DNA of 64,000 bases from Arthrobotrys musiformis (GCA_036971715.1 JAVHJL010000002.1:1644501-1708500); one strand, 5' to 3'. Numbered from the stretch's first letter, positions 1 through 13,314 are shown. The notes: generated by a model not told the origin, from the sequence alone. A program made the numbers and translations.

Positions 1-543
1 AGTGTATTGGTGGCTGAAATTCGACGTTCGGTCTTTTTCAGCCGCGAACCGAAGAAAACCGCACCAACAGCCGAGGGAGGCTACTTTTTCGGAGGCGCGT
101 TATCTTTTTTTCATATGACTGATTGATATTCGCATGTTTTTCGTTAGAATGCAGCCAACGACAAACTAACAAAAATGGGGATATGGATGAAGGTTAATAG
201 CTGTACATTAAGTTCTGCAGGTTGAACGGAAGCCCTGCAACAAAGAACGGACAAGTGGAGAAAACGAAAACAAAAACACAAAAAACGCCTTCGCTATCAA
301 ATATACCAATATTTCAGAGGGGCAAGATTAAGGTATGGAGAAAAAGGCCAACGAACAGAGGGGTATACGTATGTAAGTATCAACTCATAGCTATATGGAG
401 TTTCTGGTTAATCAGGAAGAACGGCTCGCAGGTCAGGAGCAATTGAACAGTACGTAGATGCTGTAAGATGGTGATGGGTTTGAACAACGGAGTTTTGTTA
501 CAGAGTGCATTCCATGTATTGTATCAATATTCTTATTTTTGGT
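1..543. other. Non-coding stretch at the window's left edge
   Basis: This is downstream of the centrin stop codon. It holds only short chance reading frames, and I see no RNA gene or repeat. It probably includes the centrin 3' UTR. Confidence 0.5.
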
Positions 544-1550
544 TTACTCTCCACGGCAAATTGCAATGAATTCCTGCTCGTTGACTAGATTTTGAGGCTT
601 AATTAGTGGGTCTCACTCGAATAGTGGGAAAATGGGGTATTGGGCCTTACTTAATCCATCACCATCCAGGTCAAACTCCTCAATCATAGCTCTGATTTCT
701 TCCTCCTCCAAGTTTTCTCCGATGTCCTTAGCAATTCTTCTCAGGTCAGCAATACTAATGCCACCTTTGCCATCTTCGTCAAACATCGTATAGGCTCTCC
801 TGATTTCTTCTAAGGGGTCCCGACTCAGCATCTTCTGTGTAGCCACAGTGATGAAGTCTTCCCTGCCGATTAGAAGTCGTGTGGAGTTCCCTGATGTAGG
901 GGCTGGGTAGCGATGCAGGATAGAGAGAAGTTCGGATTTGGGGATGTCCTCGAAACCTAGAGCTCGCAGAGCAACCTTGAGTTCATGGAAATCTATCCGT
1001 TGATCTTTGTCCATATCAAATAGTCCAAACTATATCCCATGTTAGCACATATATTCATTTTGAGAGAGAGAGATCACATAATACGATAGATGACCAATCT
1101 ATTTTATATATCTATAGTACCTAGGTAGGTGGATATAGATAGACATATAGGGACTGGTCAAGTATCATTGAAGGGGGTGGCAAAACATACAGCCTCATTG
1201 ATTTCCTCCCTCTGCTCCTCGCTCAATTCCCGACCTGCGACCCCACCATTTGATTGATGTTGATGTGACTGATGATGCGAACCACCAGTTGCACCGACAC
1301 CAACAGAGCCGCCTCCAATCGTGGACCGGCCAAACAGAGCACCACCAGAAGCACCAGCAGGCATCGGTCTAGACGATGGACCTGGACCTCCGGGAGGCGA
1401 ATGCGATCGCTGAGGCTGCTTTTGCGAGGCAATAGAGGCTATAGTCCCAACTTGTGGGCCTTGCGACGAGGAAGCAGGTTGGGCGGGTCGTCGGGATCGG
1501 GGATTTGGGGCTTGCGGTTTGGAAGAAGTCGCAACAGATGTGGCGAACAT
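544..1550 (-). CDS. CDC31: Centrin (Cdc31-like EF-hand protein)
   Basis: Centrin is a calcium-binding protein of the spindle pole body; in fungi it also serves the TREX-2 mRNA-export complex at nuclear pores. My model has three exons: 1550-1191, 1029-651 and 584-544, 259 residues. The introns run GTATG..TATAG and GTAAG..CTAG. Residues 1-110 are a low-complexity Ser/Pro/Gly/Gln tail, longer than in yeast Cdc31. From about residue 111 there is a centrin core. EF-hand 1 contains FDMDKDQRIDF, EF-hand 2 is degenerate, EF-hand 3 contains FDEDGKGGIS, and EF-hand 4 contains FDLDGDGLINEQEF, with a short RGE end. The last exon is only 41 nt and completes EF-hand 4; without it the frame runs into a spurious tail. 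The start is the first ATG of the exon 1 frame. It is divergent to the Nup98-96 gene. The family call is firm; the N-terminal extent is less so. Confidence 0.9.
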
Positions 1551-2928
1551 TTAAGCGTACATATAGGGAGATGAGAATGTAATCAAGTGAATTGTCGGGT
1601 AGTCTTGGGTGTGTGATAGTGTAGCAGTGGTGTGTAGTTAGTAGCTTCTCTATCGGGGCAGGTACTGAAGTCTGCGATTGGGTATTTTGGGATGTTTGAG
1701 GTTTCGGCGCTCGCTTGGCCATTCGTGGTTGTGGTTGAAGGTTGACGCGTTTTGGCGCGTGCGACAAGCACAACACAACATTCCTGGCGATCCCACACGT
1801 GGTCCGAGCGCCCAACGCAAATTGAACGACGAAGACGCATTATATTACTTCATTGAAGCATCAACGAATCTATATCGATACATCTACATGCTACATCGAT
1901 ACAAATACTCTGGTCGATTACTTCTTACTGAAAATTGCCCGATACGAGGGGATATTGCACAGACCTCCAGACTGCCACCAATCCACCAGTGTCGAAAACA
2001 AGGCTGTCGGATGACTAACACTTCCAGGTGCCACTAATATACTCACAATATCAGGCAGCATTACTATGTATACAACTCGGATCCTGAACAGGATTCATCA
2101 ATGCAATGGACATCTGCAGTCAGGTGATCGCTAATCGATCGGTCTAGGCCCCGTCTGTAGACGCTTGCCATAAGTTGACTCAGCGATATTCACTTCCCTC
2201 TGCTCAACTAGCCATTACATTGGCTGCCACAGCGGTGGCCTGACGATCGAAAGCACCTTTTGTACCTCATTCAACCTCTAGCTTCCACCTGCGGGCATTA
2301 TGACTGTTGACTGTTGCAATTCAGGATCCAAGTGCGTTGTCTGATTAGTCATCGGCACCTCCCGCAACACTTTATATTGGCGGGTTTTTCTTAGCGTGAG
2401 GCCAGCAGCCTGTCTTGCACACACAAACAACCTCACTCCAACCTCTCCGCTTCAACGACATCTCATCCTCTCGTCCTCCCATCTCATCAGCTGGGTAGCG
2501 ATTATCATCACAGTAGACGGCATATCATCCTCTGCCTCGTCTTCGCACATTTTCTATACGCTCCCTTCACAGAAACCTTCTTGCTTCCCCTTCTTATTTC
2601 TCAGCATCGCCATTTTCTTTCTCCGTCTTGTTTTGCTAATTCTCCTTTCCCATCATTTGTCGAGTCGATCGCGAATTTTTTCCCCCCCATATAACGTCGT
2701 CAAACTTTTGTCTGCCACAACCACAAACAAGCACAGACCTTCTCGGATCACAAATCAAACCCTGGCGCTGAAAGAAACGCGCTTCGACGAGGGTTTAAGG
2801 CTTTCCGTCATTATTATCGACCTCGCAAAACAGCGAACTTAAGCGCGTGTCTACTCACGACGTACGACTGGCGCGTCTCTCTCCCGCTCAACATCCCCCG
2901 TCAATTGGTTAATCAACCCTGATATACA
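1551..2928. promoter_or_regulatory. Divergent intergenic region, centrin / Nup98-96
   Basis: This 1.4 kb region separates two divergently transcribed genes, so it should hold both promoters. The last 500 bases before 2929 are pyrimidine-rich, as in fungal 5' leaders. I see no convincing TATA box and no other gene. Confidence 0.45.
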
Positions 2929-2971
2929 ATGTTCTCCGGCGGTGGCGGCTTCGGTGGCGGCTTCGGCCAGA

Positions 2972-3011
<40 letters not shown>

Positions 3012-6000
3012 AGGCGGTGGATTCGGTTCAAATACCACTGGTGCTGGATTCGGAGGTGAGTACAATTGTTTCTTTTGCCCCTTTCCCTGCAATAAACCCC
3101 ACCCACACATATTCTACCCTTCTTGTATGCGAAATACGCTTTCTGGGGCGGTACCCAGCACGTTTCCGAATGTGTCTAACGGACACCCTGTGGGGAATCC
3201 TGCAGGCTTCGGTCAAACGACACAAAACCAATCGACGGGTTTCGGTTCCACAGGCTTCGGCGCGAACACCCAATCGACGGGTTTCGGTTCAACTGGTACG
3301 TACGGGAAGCGACGAGACTTTCTGAATATTTTTTATTTCGACTTGTCAGCTTCTTAGTCGGTTGTCACTATCGATTCTTTCCAAAGCTCTCGAGTTTAGG
3401 AAGCTTGGTTGAGATCAACAAGAACGACGAAAAGTAACCTCGGAGAGTCTAAACGACCAACCCGTCAAGAGAGAATGGCGTCATCCCTGAATACTCGACG
3501 TGGCGGGAAAGCTGGGGGGCTTAACTCTTCCAACCGAGGCAATTTGCAGTCATCAAAATGGGCATCACAAAAATCTAACTCTTCTTCTGCTTTTACAGGA
3601 TTTGGAGCCTCTGCAGCGGGCGGCTTTGGCCAAAATAAAGGATTTGGAGCCACACCTGCCACGACCGGTGGTGGCTTGTTTGGGTCAAATACAGCAACGT
3701 CAGGCTTTGGAACTGGGGCTGGAACTGGGGGTGGATTTGGTGCGGGAAATACAGGAGGTACGGGTTTCGGTTCGTCAACCACTGGTACTGGATTGTTTGG
3801 CTCTAAACCCGCAACCACAGGTTTTGGCGGGAATACTACTGGTGGAGGTATGTTTGGTGGCAGCACTACCACGAATACTGGTGGTGGATTCGGAGCCGCT
3901 CAAACTACGGGTGGCGGATTTGGTGCAGCAGCAGCAGCTGGAAGCAGTAGTCTCCAGCCTCCCGCCCAGGGTACCGCGACATCGCCCTTCTCTCCTTTCA
4001 CTGAAAAAGATGCTGCTAGTAGCATGACCAATCATTTTCAGACAATCTCATTCACAGATCCGTACAAGAACTGGAGTTTAGAAGTAAGTTTAAACCCATA
4101 TAATTTTAGCCCTTAGGCATGCTAACTTTTACCCTCAATAGGAACTTCGACTCCAGGATTACATGCAGAATCGGACGAAGGCTGCTGGGCCATCTGGATT
4201 CGGATCTGGGGGGACTGGCTTCGGAGCATTTGGGCAACAGCAACAGCCGGCGGCTGGAGGATTTGGACAACCTCAAACCACAGCTACCACTGGCGGTCTT
4301 TTCGGAACCGCCTCGAATACTACTAGTACAGGCTTTGGTACAGGGGCTACCGGTGGCTTCGGTTCCTCTAATGCTACTACTGGAGGCCTTTTTGGACAAC
4401 CTAAACCTGCAAGCGCCGGCATTTTTGGAAGCAGCGCCACTACTGCTGGAACGGGTGCCGCAGGGGGAGGGTTGTTCGGTGCGCAAAATAATACTGCCGG
4501 AACTGGATTTGGGAACACCGCCACTACTGGTGGTTTCGGACAAGCAGCTCCCAGCACAGGAACCGGATTGTTCGGTGCTCAGAACCAGCAGAAACCGGCT
4601 GGGTTTGGAACAGGTTTTGGCGCTACAGGTACCGGAGGATTTGGGCAACCTGCTGCTGCTGGGAACACTCTTTTCGGACAGCAACAACAACCAGCCGCCG
4701 CATCCACAGCAACTGGAGCCGGTGGTTTATTCGGAACTACCCAGCAAGCTACTGGCGGTTTCGGGCAACAGGCTACGAGTGCATTTGGTGGAGGGTTCGG
4801 GGCCCAGAATACGCAGCAGCAGCAGCAGCCCGCTGCTACCGGATTTGGGGCATTTGGCCAAACTGCTGCCCAGACCCCTGCTAAGCCAGCATTTGGGGGC
4901 TTCGGCGCCGCTTCGACAACCCCCGCCCCAGCAGCTACTGGTGGACTATTCGGTCAAACTCAACAGGCGCAGCAACCTGCCACTGGAGGGCTATTCGGCA
5001 ATAATAAGCCATTTGGCGCAACTGCTACACCAGCGGCAGGGGGACTTTTCGGTCAACAACAGGCACAACAACCTGCGCCTTCTGGAGGGCTATTCGGGCA
5101 GCAGCCAGCTGCAACTGGGGCATCCGGTGGTTTGTTCGGCCAAACGCAGCAGGCAGCTCCAGCCGGGGGTCTATTTGGAAACCAGCCGAAAGCTGGAGGT
5201 CTTTTTGGACAACCTGCGCAACCTGCTGCACCTGGCGGTGGTGGGTTGTTTGGGTCCGCTGGGACAGCTACCCAACCTCAAGGCGCCTCTCTCTTTGGGC
5301 AGCCAGCGCAGAACACTGGAACTGGCTTCGGTCAATCCTCCGCTGGTGGACTTTTTGGTGGTGCTGCCCAACCTGCTCAACAAGGGTTTGGTGCAAGTCT
5401 CTTTCAATCCCAGCAACAACAGCAGCAGCAGCAACAAATGCCGCAATCCCTTACTGCCTCGATTATGGATCAAAGGCCATATGGAAATGTCTCTTTACTT
5501 GATGCCTCATTAGCTGCTAGCACAGCCCCTAGTCTCCTCGCGACACCCCTCTCGGGGGCAAAGAAAAAGGCAGCTATGATCCCTCACAGCAAGATCGCCC
5601 CTCGGCAGCCCGCTTTGACCCCTAGAGTCGCATCACCATTCTCTAGATCGTCCCTCGGTACCTCTTCTCCTATGGCAGGTGGAAGCCTCGGTAGAACTTT
5701 TAGTGGAAGTTCTAGTAGAATCGGGCTCGGCGGATCCGTCTTTGACTCGGCGGGTACTAGCGACGACTCGATCCTTAATACCTCTGCGTTCACGCCTGGT
5801 GGGAATCGCTCCACCAGCCTCAAGCGACTTGTCATCGATAGGAATTTAAGAGATTCGGACTTGTTTGTCAAGGAGGGCGAGGTTAAAGCTATCAAAGCCG
5901 CCCCTGATAATACTGCAACCCCTGATAATACCATCAAGAAGACTGTTAGCTTCGACGCCAGCCCCCGCTCCCAAACCGAAAGCCCAGCTAGTGGCGCCGA

Positions 6001-9000
6001 CCTCGGCTATATGAGGACTCCCACTCGACATTCTAGCGCTCCGATTTCATCGCCCGCTCCTGAAAACGCCTTAGTCCGTGTGCCCACACCGGAAGCGGAG
6101 CCCGAGACAACAGAGCCCGAAGCAGAACCAGGAGCCGGACCCTCAGGTGTTAGAGGAACTGGCGATAAGACTGGTGATTACTGGTCTATCCCCTCCGTCG
6201 ACAAACTTAAGGGAATGCCCCGGGAAAAGCTAGCTGCGGTCCCCGATCTTCTTGTTGGAAGAAACAACTTTGGTCAAATCAGATTTGACCAGCCAGTCGA
6301 CCTCACAGCCTTCGCCGATGCCCTTGAGGCTATTCTAGGCGGAGTAATCACCTTTGCGGATCGTGTGTGCACTGTCTACCCACCTGGGTGGGACAAGCCT
6401 CCTCCTGGAAACGGATTGAATGTTCCAGCTACGATTACACTGGAAGAATGCTTCCCTACTGACCGCGAGCACAAACAACCCATTAGAGATCCAGATCACC
6501 CACGCTACCAGTTTCATCTCCGCCGGCTTAAGAATATTAGGGATACTGAGTTCGTCGACTACCTTGTTCAGGATGGAATCTGGATCTTCAAAGTGCAGCA
6601 TTTTACGACGTACGGTCTACAGGAGGAGGATGAGGAAACCGATGCCTACATGGATGATTCCATCTATACCGATGCGACTCCAACAAAACGATTTGACTCA
6701 AGTGTCGTAGAAGAATCTAGCTTTGCATCTCCATCAGATATCACCTTTGAGGAGGATAGTATTGCGGATGACACATTCGACTTCAAGCGCTCCAAAAAAG
6801 CTTCTTCCATGCGTTTCATTGACGAAACCCTCACCTCCGACCTTGTTGACCCAGCAGACGCTTCTGGGGAGTCCGTTGAAGGCTCTGATCTTTCTGAAGA
6901 AGAAGAAGGAGAGACCACTCAAATCCTCCCCCACGAAGACGTGTCTATCGTTGACGAAGATGATGACACTCAGCTTGCCCCTATCGCTGAGGACTACCGC
7001 GAGGCTACTCCAGAGGTTAAGTTGGGTGTCGGTCGCGACTGGACAGATCAACTCAGCCGGACTATTAGTCCCGTAAAGACCAGGGCCCCTCTCGGCTTCA
7101 GAGGGCCGACCACATCGGCAAGAAACCCATTTGGCGATGTTAGCAATGTCGACTTTTCGGAGAGCTTATTTGCTTCGAGGAATCGTGATTTTGAGGTGTG
7201 AATTCCCTAACTCACCCCGCCCTTTCTATGCCTATTTTTTCCCCTTTCCATCCCTTCCGCTAGCCCATACGAACTTTGCATACGCACGCTTATTTCCCTA
7301 CTCTCGGCGATGCTATTTAACTTATTGCAACCCTTGCTTTTCGTTTTGAATATCTGTAATCGCAGCCCAATCCATGTATTTAGACAAATATCACACTAAC
7401 GAAATCCATTTGAAAATGAAAATTGGCTGGGGAATAATTTGCTAAAACATGGGTTCCTCTGTAGTCACCGTATCGTCCCTCCATCCGAGTATTCTCATCC
7501 CCCGTTGTGAACAGAAATAAGAAAGGCGGCAGTGCATCTCAATACAAGCGCCCTGAAGCCTTTGACAAAAACAATCAAAATCCAAACGAACGTGAATGGA
7601 GACAATGCGTCCGCCCAGCTTGGGGACCAACCAGCGAGGTTATATACGTTGGCTCAATCGAAGGCGGTCACTCTAGAGCTTTCGGTGAAATCAAATCCTC
7701 CAACACTCATAAAGCCAAGTTACAATACTCTACAGGATCACCCGTAAGTGGCCTATAATTTATTAAAATACCTAAATTTGTGCTACAGAACTAATGGTAG
7801 AATACAGGCCGCAGCTATCGACTTGCTTGAATTACAACTCGCCGCCTCTGAGATCATCCAAGACCGATCAAACATCCCCTTCGCGAAGTTAGATGTTACT
7901 GTAGGGTTCGACCAGTTCACGAAGGCTAATTTCGGAGCCTCGCCACAACAACAACATGAAAAAGCAGTTTGGCAACTTGCGTCAATTCTCTTTGACCCCC
8001 TCGAAGATGGGTTTCCGCCAGACGCGGCAGACTTTCATGTTAGAATTCATCTCCGAACGAAAAAAAGAAAGCACAATTTGTCTCGTTTCCTTGAGGAACT
8101 TGTTGCCGCAGATGTAGCAATTGACGAAAAGGCAGCCTCAAACCCTGAAGCTAGTGCATTTGCCCTCTTGAGCGGATACAAAGTTGATGAAGCTGTGGAT
8201 CACCTCATCCTTGGGAATGACTTTCGCTTAGCGACTTTAATCCCACTTATTGGTGGTGATAGGCAATCGAGAGGTGATGTGAAGAAGCAGCTTGAATCCT
8301 GGAGAGCATCCGGTCTTCTCGCGGAAATTCCAGTCGCTGTCCGAGCACTCTATGAACTTGTTTCTGGAAACGTTGGTTTCTCCGAGGGCATCACATCCTC
8401 CATGGAAGATGCTACTCCATCTTTCTGGATCGGAGAAATGTTCGGTCTTGATTGGCGACGCACCTTCGCTCTTAGATTGTGGTACGAGATCTTTGAGGAC
8501 CAAGCACTGGAGCACGCTGTCTTGCAGTATGAGAAGGCGTTCAATGCTACGGATACACAACATGTTCGACATCCCAAGCCATGGTATAGCCCCGAAAATA
8601 GGGATACTTACGTGGTAGAAGACGATGATGAAGAGCCAATTCATGATACGTTGTGGGGTCTCCTTATTATGTACACGGACGAAAACTATCCGCTTGAGAG
8701 GGTCCTTTCTCCACTTAGCTACAGCCCAAATCCATGCGACTTCAGACTTGCCTGGCAATTGAGGATGATGTTCGCTGAGAAACAAGTCAGGGATTTCACG
8801 GAAGACACCATGATGCTTGTCGATGACGAGGAGACGAGAGCGAGCTCTATTGCAGCGGAGAAGCTGACTTTGGACTTTGCGAGCCAGTTGGAGTCTGAAG
8901 GACAGTGGCATTGGGCCGTTTTTGTGCTAATGCATCTCTCTACTGCTGAAAGGTATGTTTAAAACGCCCCTTGAAACGCTTTACTTTCTTTTCCCTCTCA

Positions 9001-9696
9001 CCACAGAATGCTAACCTACAATTTTCCTTCCTCACTAGCCGTGCTGTCGCAATCAAGGAAATGCTCGCCAAACACGTCGCTGACCTCACATCTAACAACG
9101 AAAAACAAGACTTCATCCTCCACAGGCTACTCATTCCTTCGGCCTGGGTCTACGAAGCCAAGGCTCTCCAGGCACGATTCCAACAGGACCACTTCGAAGA
9201 AGTCGACTGTCTCCTCAGCGCCTCGGCATGGGTCGAAGCACACAAGACGCTCCTAAACCACGTCGCACCCCTCTGCATTGTCAACGAAGATCTAGAAAGA
9301 CTCTACAATGTAATCAGCAAATTCACCGACTCCAGCTCTGTCGAGAACTGGTCTACGGGTGCCCAGGTCTACCTTGACTTCATCTTCCTTTTGAGTATCA
9401 TGCAGCACCACAAGGGGTTCTCGCCGGCTATTCCCAAGGTCAAGGGTATTCCTAAACATAACTCTAAACGAGACGTTGCCAAGAGACTCATGGAGGGTTT
9501 GCCGAGGGTGGATATCAGAGAGTTTTTGCCTGGTGTTGCGGTTAGAGAGATGAGTCGCGTTCTTGCGGATTATATCCTCAAGAGCCACGATTTGGGGGTT
9601 GAAGGCAGTAGAGTGTTGGGGTTGCCGTTGACAGAGGATCAGGTGCTTTACAAAGAATTAACAATCAAGGCGAGGGAGGGAATGGTTATAGGATAA
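2929..9696 (+). CDS. NUP145: Nup98-Nup96 nucleoporin precursor (Nup145-like)
   Basis: This is an FG nucleoporin precursor. The N-terminal half gives Nup98 (permeability barrier, Gle2/Rae1 binding) and the C-terminal half gives Nup96/Nup145C of the Y-complex scaffold. My exons are 2929-3055, 3206-3295, 3599-4083, 4142-7195, 7465-7743, 7808-8952 and 9039-9696: 1945 residues, with phases agreeing throughout. GFG/GLFG repeats fill residues 1-215 and 255-660. A GLEBS-like Gle2-binding motif (YKNWSLEELRLQDY) spans the exon 3/4 junction near residue 234. The autoproteolytic domain ends in IFKVQHFTTYG, so cleavage is expected after F1055. A WGP motif (CVRPAWGPTSEVIYVG) opens the Nup96 part after the 7196-7464 intron, and an alpha-helical Nup96 domain follows to the end. 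That 269-nt intron is the longest. If it is not spliced, the frame stops at 7199-7201 and the gene would be split. Confidence 0.9.
2974..3012 (+). repeat. CAG/CAA trinucleotide repeat coding for polyGln
   Basis: Thirteen consecutive CAG or CAA codons encode a glutamine tract near residue 16 of the Nup98 FG region. It is a microsatellite and probably length-variable between strains. Confidence 0.9.
6599..6607 (+). other. Nup98-Nup96 autocleavage site (His-Phe|Thr)
   Basis: The codons for H1054-F1055-T1056 follow a conserved autoproteolytic domain. The family cuts itself between Phe and a following Ser or Thr. Here the nucleophile position is Thr, in HFTTYG. This is family knowledge applied to a visible motif. 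Confidence 0.75.
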
Positions 9697-10814
9697 AAGA
9701 ACTATGGGTATATATGTATGTTACGTGGGGGTGGCGGGGTATTGTGGCTTTTCGGAATGGGTCGGAATTCATGGTGGAGAAAACGTCGAATTGGCCCTAC
9801 TTTAAAATTTGTTGGGGGGTCGCCATAGGACGAATGAACTGATATAGAATTCACATGCTTAAAAAACTCCGAGAGATCGAAAATGTTGGAGGTCTCTTTT
9901 TTTCACGACTTTTGTCTTTTTTCTTTCTTTCTTCTCTTTTTGTATTTCTATTCTACCGCGCGCACACACTCACGTCATGTCTTTTATCTTGGCCCGTTTC
10001 TTTCACAACTGTTGAAACGGCAACTCCTTTATGTATATTAGTTAGCAAAGAAACCCCCCCCTAGTAATAGTAATTGAGGCTGAATTTAAACATTTAAACT
10101 CGGCTCGTCGTTTTTATAATTTAGCGATGCATGATATTATAGCTGCAAGGTGGTCGCTCGGACCACTTAAGCCTGTTGTTACTTCGATGGGTGCCGAGGT
10201 TAAACAGCAGACGTCTGCGGCCTGACCCACCGCGAGACCAGCCTGACCTATTCCCAAAACCGTTGGGATACTAAGCCCTACTATCCACTGCCTATGGCGG
10301 TATATAAGAGAGGGCAGGGGCAGCTTTAGCAGAGAAGTATATAAGGACTATTATTTATTCCAAGGTAACAAAAATACGACACTCGGCGAACAACGACTTT
10401 AACGCCTTCACTTTTTTTTCTCTCTTTCATTTTTCCGGCCTGAAATAGCAAAAAGGAACCCGAACCGATATACCCGTGAATTATAAAGGATCACACAGCA
10501 GCCATCCAAACAAGACGAAATCATGAACCAGAAGAGATTACGAAAGAAAGCAGGAGGACAAAAACGAAAGAACATTCCCCGCAAAGCATAATATAGACAA
10601 CGAAAGGAATATTAGTAAAAAAAAAGAAGAAGAGTTTGTGATTAATCAGAGGTTGGGAGCAAGACAAGAAGGAGAGGTGGGGTTACTGCCACTCCGTCCA
10701 GACCTAGGAAACCGATTCAAGGAAAACAATACTATAGAAAGAAAAGAACAAACGAGGAGACCTTTCCGGTCAGAACGTCACATCCCGCTCATTCACCAAA
10801 TCCCGAAGCATTTC
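9697..10814. other. Convergent intergenic region with isolated TATA-like boxes
   Basis: This lies between two 3' ends (Nup98-96 and the acyltransferase), so no promoter is expected. It nonetheless holds two TATATAAG boxes, at 10301-10308 and 10338-10345. They lie inside a segment bounded by TTGTTAC near 10176 and GTAACAA near 10365. This may be a small LTR-like relic or an unannotated transcript. I see no reliable reading frame. Confidence 0.4.
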
Positions 10815-13314
10815 CTAAACTGTCTTCTTCCGGCGAATGTTAAGGTGGACGGTTGAGTCGTCGCTTTCCTCGTCCAGCTCTTCGCTCTCGGATTGACGTC
10901 TACTCCGCTCCTTACGACGCTCCACGAGTCTACGGTTGACCTCCTCGAAGCTGGATTTGGAGTCTATGGTACTGAAGGCTTTGACACTATAGGTTCGGAA
11001 AAATAAGATGTTAGTGGGTCGACAAAGGACATATGAAAGGTGGTAATGGTGTAGGGATTTTTAAACTTACTGGAATCCTCCAGAACTGTTGCTCCTGCTT
11101 CTCGCTCTGCTAACCGGTCTGGATGCGAATAGTCCAATATTTCCCAAGTTTCCAAAACTCTCGTTTCTCGGCAAGCCACTGGCCACAGCGGCCGCCGGCG
11201 AAGGAGCTTCCAAGCCGGGGATAACATTGCTGCCATAATTATCCGAAATCTGGCTTCCACGTCGTGATAGTACGGGGGTATGGGGGTCAGCAGCCGCTTC
11301 ATTCTCTGCATTTCGAAGGAATGGATCGGCGATGATACGTTTGTTATCGAAGTCGGAGAACAATTCAGGACCGAGGACATTGATCGTGTTGGCGACTTCA
11401 ATAGCTAGCTCTTCCCTTCGCTGACGGAGCTTGACGATAGTGTTCGCTGTGCCCGGGTTAAGAGAAAGGACCAACGGACGGAGCGATTTGAAGATGTCCA
11501 TTCCGATCTCACCGATTCGTAGAGCTGCAAATGTGATAGAAGGGAAGAAGCAGTATCCAAAAACAACGACGAGCCATAGTGGGACCCAATTGGGAAGGAT
11601 ACCCCAGATGCGATGGCTATAGGCCCAGTAGGTGAGGAGGAAGGTATAGAAGGAATAGAGAGAGGGCGCAAGGGCGAGAGCTACAAGCAGTTTCCAGGAA
11701 GCGATGACGTCCTTGGCTCTGACCTTCACAGTCGATGCCTCCAGAGCCTCCTTTGCCCGCTTATGCGAGATATAACGGGTTGTTACGAACACCGGAGCGA
11801 ACAAAATGGTGCCAGGAAGAGCAGCCAAAGCCAAGATTGAGAGTTTCGCAGTACGGTAGAGTAGGGTACCAACGACTTGTGGGATCGAGAACTTGGCGTA
11901 TTCAACCTGGTGATCTCGAAGACCTAAAATGCGGAGATCCTTATTGTAGCTCAGCACGAGATCTTTGAGTTTCACAATTCTCGGGTCGTCCTTGTAGTGC
12001 GTGTATCCAGTGACCAATCTGCGGTTGAGCTCGACGACGTATGGCAGTGGGAGTTTCTTGTTCGTAGGTCTGTACAGGCGACGTGCGGCTTGGATGACCA
12101 TGAGAGTTTCATAATCAGGACTAGTAACAGTTACAGCAACCAAAGCGTTGTAGATGACTTCCAAGAGGACCCTAACCGCTTCGCGTCTCTCACCATTTCG
12201 GTACTGTGTTACTAGTTCTGGAGGGACTTCGATGGGACTGCCGAATTCAATGACTGCGCGAGATCTGAACTTGTTCGGGTGGAAGTAGTTCATGCCACAT
12301 GGGATAATCTTGAGATTGCAATCCGGATTGGCGGCTAGAGCTCCAAGAGCCATAATAGCGACACCAGCTAGTTTCACATGCTATCAGCAACGTACATTTC
12401 GGTAAAGATAAGGAGTAAGCCTATAAACCGTACCTTTTAGTGGCAGTAACTCGGTTCGGTCGTGGGAGCCGCCTTCTGGGAAAATGCCGACACACTCGCC
12501 CTCGTTGAGCCTCTGGAACACTGCATCGTAAACTTCGCTTTGGTCGACCTTGGGAGCAACCTTGAACTTGGTACCCCTTCCAGCTTCAGATTTGCTTGTG
12601 ATTTGTTCATTTGCCTCATCGCCCGGGAATCCCTTCTTGAGTCTAATTTCCTCATCGCTGATGATTTCGACAACTTCTGCACTAGCTGCGCTTCCTCCGC
12701 TCGGCGGTGTAGGTAGGACAAGCAAGCCTCCAATCGATGCTTGGGAGGTAAACTTTGTTCCCTCGCCTCGGATAAGAGTCGGGTTTTCTGAATCTGGGAG
12801 GTATATTCTACCAGTGGCTGGCTTCGTCATATCCAAGGCACGTGAAACTGGGACGGCACCGGCGGATCCAGCGAAGAATCCGACAAACTTGCGGCGCATG
12901 GACTTCTCGGCGACAAGGAAAGCGATTCGACGGCCAGCCTCGAGCTTGACAGAACGCATGAGAAGAAGTGGGTCGACGAACTATGTGGCCAGCCATTAGT
13001 GTATGCTCCAACGGGGGTCTTGACAGGTCTTGGTAAGGCATCATCATGTATGTAACGGACCTGGTTGGCATGAGGGGCGGCGACGAAGATAATGGGACCT
13101 CGTTTGGGTATACGGTAAGCACCACGAGGATGGACTTCTCTGAAAAAGAGGTCCACCAGGACTATACGTTCCTTGATATCAGCATATCTCCGGAGCTTGA
13201 TTTCAGATCTGGCTGAAGAGATGTCTCACCGGTGAAGAACCAAATCAGGATGTCATAGCTCCACGGATTCAGTTTCGGGAACTTTGTCTTCGGTTTCTCT
13301 GGTGGGGCCGCCAT
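10815..13314 (-). CDS. Glycerol-3-phosphate/DHAP acyltransferase (Gat1/Sct1-type)
   Basis: This is an ER or lipid-droplet membrane enzyme that acylates glycerol-3-phosphate (and dihydroxyacetone phosphate), the first step of phospholipid and triacylglycerol synthesis. It has five exons: 13314-13230, 13161-13061, 12980-12434, 12367-11071 and 10986-10815, 733 residues. The PlsC acyltransferase block shows the His/Asp motif PHANQFVDP (H59, D65), split by intron 2, then GAVPVSR, then FPEGGSHD at 229-236. An insertion of about 90 residues between these is typical of fungal members. Hydrophobic segments around residues 410-520 are likely membrane spans. The tail is polar and charged (ERRKERSRRQSESEE). 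It resembles yeast Sct1/Gpt2; which of the two cannot be told. Its 3' end faces the Nup98-96 3' end. Confidence 0.9.

Noticed and set aside
1369..1815. A 148-codon minus-strand frame overlapping centrin exon 1
   Set aside because: It is out of frame with the centrin ATG and EF-hand exons; a shadow frame.
4119..5513. A 464-codon plus-strand frame inside Nup98
   Set aside because: It is an alternate frame of the FG repeats; the GLFG frame is the real one.
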